DNA of 11,736 nt from Desulfobulbaceae bacterium UBA2775. Lineage in GTDB: Bacteria; Desulfobacterota; Desulfobulbia; Desulfobulbales; Desulfocapsaceae. Numbering within the stretch: position 1 is the first letter of the stretch; each line of letters opens with the position of its first letter. The stretch lies in the NCBI GenBank assembly GCA_002352445.1, contig DEIL01000130.1:14016-25751 (forward strand). Direction: 5' to 3'. Below are positions 6,369-11,736 of the stretch, in pieces. The translations under genes were made by a program, and so were the position numbers. The notes under the pieces are model-generated. The model saw only the letters and a list, made by a program, of their open reading frames with translations. It was not told the origin of the DNA and searched no databases.

Positions 6369-7052
6369 ATGCCTTTATATCCCGTTAATCTGAACATTGC
6401 CAATCGTCTGTGTGTTGTTATTGGTGGTGGGAGTGTTGCACTCAGGAAGGTTAAAACTCTGCTTGACTGCGAGGGTGCTGTACGGATTGTGAGCCCTTAT
6501 GTTGAGCCGGGTTTGAAGAAAATTATTCTGGAGAAACAGGTAGAATGGTTCGAAAGAGAATATGCTAAAGGTGATTTACAGGGTGCATTTCTCGCCTTTG
6601 CGGCAACAAGTGATCCTGATGTGCAGCTGCAGGTGAAAGAAGAGGCACAAAAATATCAAGCTATACTCAACAGTGCTGACGATCCTGTGGGGAGTGACTT
6701 CCATGTCCCGGCACATTTCAGGAGAGGGAAGATGCTGGTCACAGTGTCCACCGGCGGCGGCAGCCCGGCCATGTCTAAACAGATTCGAGAGAGACTGGAG
6801 TTGGACTTTGGTTCGGAATATGAGGCAGTTGTCGATTTCCTGGCTATGGTAAGGGAAGATGTTGTTAATAGTGATGTCGATTCGTCCACCCGCCAGGTGC
6901 TGTTTCATAATCTTCTAGAGGTTGATCTCCTGGGGCTGATTCGGGAGAGTAACTGGTTTGACTTGCAGATGGTGCTGTTGCAGGAGCTCCCTGAAAACAT
7001 TGATGCGGTAGCACTTATCAAACGTTTCCTGGATGAACATGATAAAAAATAG
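6369..7052 (+). CDS. precorrin-2 dehydrogenase / sirohydrochlorin ferrochelatase-like (CysG N-terminal, Met8p family)
   Basis: Predicted to oxidise precorrin-2 to sirohydrochlorin with NAD+ and possibly insert iron to give siroheme, the cofactor of sulfite reductases. The protein is 227 residues, matching the stand-alone dehydrogenase rather than CysG, which also carries a methyltransferase. Visible are the MPLYPVNLNI start, the NAD-binding loop VVIGGGSVALRK (16-27), the catalytic region NSADDPVGSDFHVPAHFRRG (101-120, with Asp104/Asp105) and VSTGGGSPAMSKQIRERLE (126-144). A C-terminal helical extension follows. Dehydrogenase activity is likely; chelatase activity is uncertain because many single-domain versions lack it. 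GAGGAT stands about nine bases before the ATG. Neighbouring ccsA-like and hemA genes make this a tetrapyrrole cluster; siroheme may also feed the alternative heme route known in sulfate reducers. Confidence 0.9.
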   Translation: MPLYPVNLNIANRLCVVIGGGSVALRKVKTLLDCEGAVRIVSPYVEPGLKKIILEKQVEWFEREYAKGDLQGAFLAFAATSDPDVQLQVKEEAQKYQAILNSADDPVGSDFHVPAHFRRGKMLVTVSTGGGSPAMSKQIRERLELDFGSEYEAVVDFLAMVREDVVNSDVDSSTRQVLFHNLLEVDLLGLIRESNWFDLQMVLLQELPENIDAVALIKRFLDEHDKK

Positions 7053-7111
7053 AGAGAAGGTTTGGGCTATTGTCCAATTAGAGATTGTCAAAATTTTAGA
7101 CAGGAATAGGA

Positions 7112-7939
7112 ATGAATGAGATAAGTGACCTGCTTTTTCTGTCTGTGCTGGGAGTTACTTTTATCGCAGGTGCAGCCTATCTGGTCTTTTTCTTCAGTCA
7201 GAACATACAGGTACGCAAAATAGCAAGGATGATTCTGGTTGTTTCAGGGATTCTTCAGACCTTGTATATCGTTTCCCGTTATATGCTGGTCGGGCATACA
7301 CCGATAACTTCTCAACATGAGGCTGTCGTATTTTTTGCCTGGTCAACCACCTGGGCCTATCTGTCGTTCAGGTGGAGATACACCGTAAAGAATTTTGGAA
7401 CTCTTGTAACCATTCTTATTTTTTCTCTTCTGTTGATTTCTTCTGTTTCATCCCGTGACATAACGCCGCTGGTTCCGGCCCTGCAGAGTTGGTGGCTGCC
7501 TGTTCATGCCGGAGTGTCTATTATTGCATACGGTTTTCTCTCCCTCGCATTTTGTGGAGGGATTATGTATCTGCTTCAGGAGAGGGAGCTGAAGAGTAAG
7601 CGGTTCGGGTATTTCTTTTCTCGTTTTCCATCACTTGAATCTCTGGATCAGTTGAACAGTCATTGTTTGACTACCGGTTTTGTCTTTTTAACTTTAGGTA
7701 TTGTGACTGGATCCATCTGGGCTCGGCAGGCCTGGGGAACATACTGGCAATGGGATCCGAAAGAGACATGGTCCCTGATCACCTGGTTTATCTACCTCGT
7801 ACAGATTCATCAGAGATTTACGGTCGGTTGGCGCGGGAAGAGGGGTGCTGTCATGGCCATTGTCGGTTTTGCTGCGGTTATTTTCACCTTATGGGGAGTA
7901 ACGTATCTGCTGGGAGGAGCCCATAGCTATGCCGGGTGA
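7112..7939 (+). CDS. cytochrome c assembly protein, CcsA/ResC (HemX-like) family
   Basis: An integral inner-membrane protein of 275 residues with about eight membrane helices. The heme-handling WWD signature is plain: WGTYWQWDPKETWSL (208-222). Conserved flanking histidines fit heme axial ligands: His132 in WWLPVHAGVSIIAY and His271 in LGGAHSYAG; others are His69 and His233. In system II cytochrome c maturation such a protein moves heme across the membrane to the ligation site together with CcsB/ResB, which is not in the window. Proteins of this size beside hemA are often named HemX, whose role in controlling HemA levels was described in Bacillus; either label is possible. Its last 11 bases overlap hemA, and the hemA ribosome site lies inside this gene, implying coupled translation. 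The start ATG follows AGGAATAGGA. Confidence 0.88.
   Translation: MNEISDLLFLSVLGVTFIAGAAYLVFFFSQNIQVRKIARMILVVSGILQTLYIVSRYMLVGHTPITSQHEAVVFFAWSTTWAYLSFRWRYTVKNFGTLVTILIFSLLLISSVSSRDITPLVPALQSWWLPVHAGVSIIAYGFLSLAFCGGIMYLLQERELKSKRFGYFFSRFPSLESLDQLNSHCLTTGFVFLTLGIVTGSIWARQAWGTYWQWDPKETWSLITWFIYLVQIHQRFTVGWRGKRGAVMAIVGFAAVIFTLWGVTYLLGGAHSYAG
7912..7919 (+). promoter_or_regulatory. hemA ribosome binding site inside the upstream gene
   Basis: GGGAGGAG lies nine bases before the hemA ATG at 7929 and inside the ccsA-like reading frame. It fixes the hemA start and the 11-base overlap of the two genes. Confidence 0.75.
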
Positions 7940-9218
7940 AAAGATACTGTTACTTGGGGTGAACCATAAGACAACCCCCATTGAAATTCGCGAGAAAATG
8001 GCACTTTCGGACGGATATGAAGAACCGCTGACTGCTCTGAAAAAAATCCCGGGGTGCAGGGAGTGTTATCTGCTCTCAACCTGCAACCGGGTTGAACTGC
8101 TTGTGGTTGTGGAGCCTCATGTAGAGGTTGAAGAGGAGATAATTACCTTTCTTTTTGGCGCCAGGGTCAGCCCGGAAGAATGTCGTCAATACCTGTATAT
8201 ACATTACGATGAGGATGCCGTGCACCATCTGTTTATGGTGGCGGCCAGTCTTGATTCCATGGTGGTGGGCGAGGCGCAGATTCTTGGCCAGCTAAAGGAG
8301 GCTTATCGGTATGCTGCACAGTTTGACTGTACGGGACCTCTACTGAACAAGTTCCTGCATAAATCCTTTTCCGTTGCCAAGAGGGTGCGTACAGAGACTG
8401 GAATAGGATCTTCTGCTGTCTCGATAAGTTATGCTGCTGTGCAGCTTGCAGAAAAAATATTCGGTAACCTCAGGGGCAAGAAAGTGATGCTCATAGGCGC
8501 CGGAGAGATGGCTGAACTGGCTGCTGAACATCTCGTAGGCCAGGGAGTTGCTTCAGTCGTTGTGGCTAATAGAACACTGGAGAGGGCATTGGATCTGGCA
8601 AAGAAGTTTAATGGCAGTGCCGTCTCAATGGATGAACTGGTACAACAGCTTGAACAAGTAGATATTGTTATCAGCTCCACAGGGGCGACCGGTTTGATCA
8701 TCCATAAGCAGGATGTAAAATCTGTTATGCGTGCCAGAAGGAATAAGCCGATCTTCTTTATTGATATAGCAGTTCCCCGGGATCTTGATCCGAAATTGAT
8801 TGATATTGACAATGTGTACCTTTATGACATTGACGATCTCAGCAGTGTGGTGGAAATTAATAAATATGAGCGTGATAAAGAAGCGGTAAAGGCAGTACGG
8901 ATAGTTGATGAAGAGACCCTGAAATTTAGAAAATGGTATCAGGGGATGGCGGTGACCCCAACCATTCGGGACTTGAGGGCGAAAGTTGATGCAATTTCCC
9001 GCTTGGAACTTGACCGGAGTCTCGCCCGGATGCCGCACGTAAATGGTGCAGATAGAAAAGCACTGGAGAAGATGGTGGGGGCTATTTCCTCCAGAATACT
9101 TCACGATCCCTTGAACTATCTTAAGAGTGAGTCATGTACAGGCCGTGATAACAGTGATATGAAGGTTGAGATTATTCGTTCTCTTTTCAGACTGGATAAT
9201 GGCGACGATGGTAAATAG
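7929..9218 (+). CDS. hemA: glutamyl-tRNA reductase
   Basis: HemA reduces glutamyl-tRNA(Glu) with NADPH to glutamate-1-semialdehyde, the first committed step of C5-pathway tetrapyrrole synthesis. At 429 residues it is full length. The N-terminal catalytic domain contains GVNHKTTPIEIREK (10-23) and STCNRVE (50-56) with the nucleophile Cys52, then the HHLFMVAASLDSMVVGEAQ signature (99-117). The NADPH domain has KVMLIGAGEMAELAAEHL (185-202) and a VVANRTLERA strand typical of the family. A helical dimerisation domain (about 315-415) ends the protein; its RILHDPLNYLKSE stretch is the family-typical hydrophobic helix. It sits between a ccsA/hemX-like gene and an unknown gene that overlaps its 3' end. 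hemB and hemL are not in view, so the cluster is partial. Its placement after a membrane HemX-type gene is a recurrent arrangement. Confidence 0.97.
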   Translation: MPGEKILLLGVNHKTTPIEIREKMALSDGYEEPLTALKKIPGCRECYLLSTCNRVELLVVVEPHVEVEEEIITFLFGARVSPEECRQYLYIHYDEDAVHHLFMVAASLDSMVVGEAQILGQLKEAYRYAAQFDCTGPLLNKFLHKSFSVAKRVRTETGIGSSAVSISYAAVQLAEKIFGNLRGKKVMLIGAGEMAELAAEHLVGQGVASVVVANRTLERALDLAKKFNGSAVSMDELVQQLEQVDIVISSTGATGLIIHKQDVKSVMRARRNKPIFFIDIAVPRDLDPKLIDIDNVYLYDIDDLSSVVEINKYERDKEAVKAVRIVDEETLKFRKWYQGMAVTPTIRDLRAKVDAISRLELDRSLARMPHVNGADRKALEKMVGAISSRILHDPLNYLKSESCTGRDNSDMKVEIIRSLFRLDNGDDGK

Positions 9219-9705
9219 TGAAGTTCATACGTTTGATGATGAATGGTATATAGTGCGGTATTCAGGGGAAATTCCTGAGATAGCTTTCAACTCCGCAATC
9301 TATTATTTCACCCGGGCCAAAGATGGTCCTCAACTCACTCTCAGCGAGGAACAGAATAACCTCCTGAAAAAGGCAGCTCTTGATCGGTTTCATGAGATTG
9401 TTATCCGCGATCTTCTGCATGAAAATCACCCAAAGCCGATTTATCGGGGGATTAAGCGTTCCATTGATAATTACCATCGTCTTCGGAAATTTTGTTCCCG
9501 GCAGCAACTCGACCCCAGGGAGACACGAGACGAAGCCGCCCGGCTGCTGCCTTTGTTCTTAAAGACTGAAGTGGATGAAGTAAGACGATACCACCGTCCC
9601 TCGATCATTAATTGTACTTACGGCGAACTGCAACAGTTTGCCGATGATCTGCAGGTACCGTTGTCCATAGAGTTTAAAGAGGTTGATTTTTTTTGCCGGG
9701 ACTGA
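9199..9705 (+). CDS. unrecognised conserved-looking protein, 168 residues
   Basis: I do not recognise this protein. It has no signal peptide or membrane segment, so it is probably cytoplasmic. The N-terminal 45 residues look like beta-strands (HTFDDEWYIVRYSGEIPE, then IYYFTRAKDG), and the remainder is helical and rich in Arg, Lys, Asp and Glu (RDLLHENHPKPIYRGIKRSI, LRKFCSRQQLDPRETRDEAA). It ends with a strand-like SIEFKEVDFFCRD. The frame also opens further left with TTG at 9166, but that stretch reads hemA codons; ATG 9199 or ATG 9208 is more likely, overlapping the end of hemA by 20 or 11 bases. The overlap suggests coupled translation and a link to tetrapyrrole metabolism, but nothing in the sequence shows a cofactor site. 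Its 3' end overlaps the opposing mazG-like gene. Confidence 0.72.
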   Translation: MATMVNSEVHTFDDEWYIVRYSGEIPEIAFNSAIYYFTRAKDGPQLTLSEEQNNLLKKAALDRFHEIVIRDLLHENHPKPIYRGIKRSIDNYHRLRKFCSRQQLDPRETRDEAARLLPLFLKTEVDEVRRYHRPSIINCTYGELQQFADDLQVPLSIEFKEVDFFCRD

Positions 9706-10015
9706 ACACCAACTTTTCTGCAGGGTATTTCTTCTCATTCAGCCGCAGTTTTTTATGAGCGGCATCTATTGGATCCAAGCCAAAAGAAGTAGCAATTGTG
9801 GTCAGATATATCATCACGTCACCAATTTCCTCCTCAATATGAGAGAGGGTTTCTGACGTCGGATGAGAGCTTTCTTCCGGTGTCATCCATTGGAAGATCT
9901 CGAGAAGTTCAGCTGTCTCGACCGTGAGGGCCATGGCCAGGTTTTTGGGAGAATGGAACTTTTGCCATTTTCGGCGGGCGATGAAAGAGGCGATTTTATT
10001 TCTTAATTTTTCCAT
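9674..10015 (-). CDS. MazG-type nucleotide pyrophosphohydrolase
   Basis: A 113-residue all-alpha NTP pyrophosphatase, the small single-domain type related to DCTPP1/RS21-C6 rather than full-length MazG. These enzymes hydrolyse noncanonical or excess (d)NTPs to monophosphates and pyrophosphate with Mg. The metal-binding motif is clear: ETAELLE (33-39) with Glu36 and Glu39, then EEEIGDVMIYL (61-71) with Glu63 and Asp66, and further on the family-typical KLRLNEKKYP (89-98). Phe/Trp residues near the N-terminus (FIARRKWQKFHSPKNLAMAL) fit the base-binding pocket seen in this subgroup. An AAAGG ribosome site stands before the ATG. It is convergent with the unknown gene, overlapping it by 32 bases at the 3' ends, and divergent from the prc-like protease. 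Substrate preference cannot be read from sequence. Confidence 0.92.
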   Translation of the reverse strand: MEKLRNKIASFIARRKWQKFHSPKNLAMALTVETAELLEIFQWMTPEESSHPTSETLSHIEEEIGDVMIYLTTIATSFGLDPIDAAHKKLRLNEKKYPAEKLVFSPGKKNQPL

Positions 10016-10068
10016 GGAATTACCTTTGTCATGGTATTTGTTTTTCTGTTCTGTTATGTCTGTACCGG

Positions 10069-10074
10069 TATAAT
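10069..10074 (+). promoter_or_regulatory. candidate -10 element for the prc-like gene
   Basis: A perfect TATAAT is followed by an AT-rich leader of about 74 bases to the ATG at 10148. No good -35 is found at 16-18 bases; the surrounding sequence is T-rich. A second TATATT at 10123-10128 is another candidate. Confidence 0.35.
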
Positions 10075-10075
10075 C

Positions 10076-10094
10076 ATAGTATATTTAGTACTAT
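10076..10094. other. small AT-rich dyad between divergent mazG-like and prc-like genes
   Basis: ATAGTA (10076-10081) and TACTAT (10089-10094) form a 6-bp inverted repeat with a 7-base spacer just after the TATAAT. Its position near a probable transcription start suggests an operator or a weak hairpin, but AT-rich DNA produces such dyads often. Confidence 0.3.
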
Positions 10095-10147
10095 TTTAAT
10101 TATTTTTACGCATCTGAATCGTTATATTTTCCTATTGTAAAGCATCT

Positions 10148-11736
10148 ATGAAAACCATTCAAAATTGTATTTTTCTATTGCTGTCATTTCTTTTTATCAC
10201 TGCTTCCGTTACCAAAGTTGCTGCCGAAAATCCGTATGTTGATATCGACCGGAATAGAAACAAGATCATCGGATTTATGTTGAGCAAACAATTGCCCTCC
10301 CTGCACTTTAGTGAGAAGGTAATAGATGATGAGCAGGCCCGGGCGGCATTTCAACTCTATATAAAACAACTCGATTATCAGAAGCGTTTTCTTTTACAGG
10401 AAGATGTTGATCAACTTGAGGCTTTTGCCGACTATATAGATGATAATATCAAGGAAGGGAGAGTTTCATTACCCGATGCAGGATATGATATTCTGAGCGA
10501 AAAGATAATGGTCGTTGAGAAAATGGTTGTCGAGATGCTTGACGACAGTACACTCCGCCATGATGCAGATCTTACTGTTGGTATTTTTCACGTGACCAGA
10601 GATGAGAACTATGAGACTGATCCTGAAAAACTGAAGTATGCAAAGAACCTTGGTGAGTTGCAGGAGAGATGGCGAAAAGTCCTGAAGGCACAGGTTATTT
10701 CACAATTTCTCGATCTGGAAGAGGATCAAACAGAAGAAAAAGATAAAGAAAAGAAGAAGGATGAGGCCGAACTCTGGCAGGAGGCTGTTGCAAAGGTGGC
10801 TAAAAGGAATAAAAATTTTTTCCATCGACTGCACCAGGAAACTCTGCAGGATCATTATGATCGCTTTTTTAATGCCGTTACCAGAGCATTTGGACCCCAC
10901 ACTAACTATATCCCTCCTGCCAGTAAAGAAGATTTTGATATCAATATGCGGGGTTCTCTTGAGGGGATTGGTGCACTGCTGAGAGAGGAAGACGGTTTCA
11001 TAAAGGTTGTAAGAATTATTCCAGGGAGTGCTTCTGCCAGGCAGGGTCGATTGAAGGCAGAGGACATAATTCTTCAGGTTGCCCAGGAGGGGGAGGAACC
11101 TGTCGATATCACAGATATGCGTTTACGGGATGCCGTCCGATTAATCAGAGGACCAAAGGGTGAAGAGGTACAGTTGACCGTCAGGAAGGTGGACGGCATA
11201 AAGGAAGTGATTCCGATCATTCGGGATGTGGTTCAGATTGAAGAAACTTTTGTTAAAAGCGCTGTCATTGAGAATGAAGAAGGAAGAAAGACCGGATATA
11301 TACTCATACCGAGTTTTTACAGAGACTTTGAGGGCACTCGCAATGGTGCTCATGGAAGGAACTCGACGGAGGATACCCGTAAGGAAATAATAGAGCTGAA
11401 GAAAAAAAATGTTGATGGACTTGTCCTCGATCTCCGTGATAACGGTGGTGGGGCATTAATTGATGCAGTAGATATTGCGGGATTGTTTGTTGAGTCCGGG
11501 CCCGTGGTGCAGGTTAAAAACAGTTTTGGCGATAAACGTATCTTAAATGATAAAGATGAGACCATTTTATACGATGGTCCCATGGTGGTGCTGGTCAATA
11601 AGTTTTCCGCCTCAGCTTCTGAAATTGTTGCGGCCGCTCTCCAGGACTATGGCAGAGCTGTTGTGGTTGGAGGAGATCATACCCATGGCAAGGGAACAGT
11701 ACAGACGATAATAGATTTAAATGATCATATCCCTCT
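10148..11736 (+). CDS. prc: carboxy-terminal processing protease, Prc/Tsp (S41) family, 3' end outside window
   Basis: A periplasmic serine protease that degrades or trims exported proteins from their C-termini. The first 529 residues are visible and the reading frame is open at the right edge; family members run to about 650-700 residues. A signal peptide (1-25, ending KVAA) is followed by the Prc N-terminal helical domain (to about 260, including YIKQLDYQKRFLLQEDV), a highly charged TEEKDKEKKKDEAE insert near 198, a PDZ domain at about 268-350 with GSLEGIGALL and GSASARQGRLKAEDIILQV, and the S41 core. The catalytic dyad is Ser489 in FSASASEI and Lys515 in HGKGTVQ. The Ser-Lys spacing of 26 is one more than in E. 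coli Tsp. The ATG has only a weak ribosome site. The gene is divergent from mazG-like. Confidence 0.93.
   Translation, partial: MKTIQNCIFLLLSFLFITASVTKVAAENPYVDIDRNRNKIIGFMLSKQLPSLHFSEKVIDDEQARAAFQLYIKQLDYQKRFLLQEDVDQLEAFADYIDDNIKEGRVSLPDAGYDILSEKIMVVEKMVVEMLDDSTLRHDADLTVGIFHVTRDENYETDPEKLKYAKNLGELQERWRKVLKAQVISQFLDLEEDQTEEKDKEKKKDEAELWQEAVAKVAKRNKNFFHRLHQETLQDHYDRFFNAVTRAFGPHTNYIPPASKEDFDINMRGSLEGIGALLREEDGFIKVVRIIPGSASARQGRLKAEDIILQVAQEGEEPVDITDMRLRDAVRLIRGPKGEEVQLTVRKVDGIKEVIPIIRDVVQIEETFVKSAVIENEEGRKTGYILIPSFYRDFEGTRNGAHGRNSTEDTRKEIIELKKKNVDGLVLDLRDNGGGALIDAVDIAGLFVESGPVVQVKNSFGDKRILNDKDETILYDGPMVVLVNKFSASASEIVAAALQDYGRAVVVGGDHTHGKGTVQTIIDLNDHIP

Noticed and set aside
7053..7111. Regulatory element between the siroheme gene and the ccsA-like gene
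   Set aside because: 59 bases with only a 4-bp TTGG/CCAA dyad; nothing beyond a ribosome site is supportable.
8625..9104. 159-residue minus-strand open frame inside hemA
   Set aside because: hemA is full length with all signatures; this is an antisense shadow.
9166..9198. TTG start at 9166 for the unknown gene
   Set aside because: It would extend the overlap with hemA to 53 bases with a TTG start; the ATG codons at 9199 and 9208 give a more usual overlap.

Overview
The window looks like chromosomal DNA from a Gram-negative, probably anaerobic Desulfobacterota bacterium, most likely near the Desulfobulbales sulfate reducers. This is inferred from the neighbourhood precorrin-2 dehydrogenase - CcsA/HemX-type protein - glutamyl-tRNA reductase, from a SurA-like / HTH-membrane protein / RecO operon, from protein character, and from a moderate base composition (mid-40s % GC by eye). 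No search was run. No phage, CRISPR, IS transposase, tRNA or rRNA was found; nearly everything is housekeeping.

Layout. Positions 1-140 hold a possible 15-codon tail of an upstream gene and one end of a dispersed repeat. A biotin-protein ligase-like gene (141-1052, +) converges on a minus-strand operon read from about 3540 down to 1063: SurA-like periplasmic chaperone/isomerase, RodZ-like HTH-transmembrane protein, and RecO. A 396-bp divergent intergenic region (3465-3860) carries candidate promoters for both sides and a MITE-like inverted repeat of about 120 bp whose outer end recurs at 80-97. Rightward come a TlpA-type thioredoxin (3861-4364) and a 69-residue exported three-cysteine protein (4493-4702), closed by a strong intrinsic terminator (4734-4769).

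A second rightward run (4811-9705) contains undecaprenyl-diphosphatase UppP, a class I methyltransferase, precorrin-2 dehydrogenase, a CcsA-like cytochrome c assembly protein, HemA, and an unrecognised 168-residue protein. Gaps are short and the last two junctions overlap, so a six-gene transcription unit is plausible. A MazG-type nucleotide pyrophosphohydrolase converges on it with a 32-bp 3' overlap. A divergent gene for a Prc/Tsp-type periplasmic protease starts at 10148 and runs off the right edge with its catalytic Ser and Lys visible.

How they work together. HemA makes the tetrapyrrole precursor, precorrin-2 dehydrogenase feeds siroheme (cofactor of sulfite reductases and, in many sulfate reducers, precursor of heme), and CcsA delivers heme to cytochromes c. 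TlpA, SurA-like, UppP and Prc are all cell-envelope functions: redox, folding, lipid-carrier recycling and proteolysis. I see no convincing new defence or mobile system. The points most worth a second look are the repeat family, the small Cys protein beside TlpA, the unknown protein overlapping hemA, and altered active-site motifs in the ligase and the methyltransferase.
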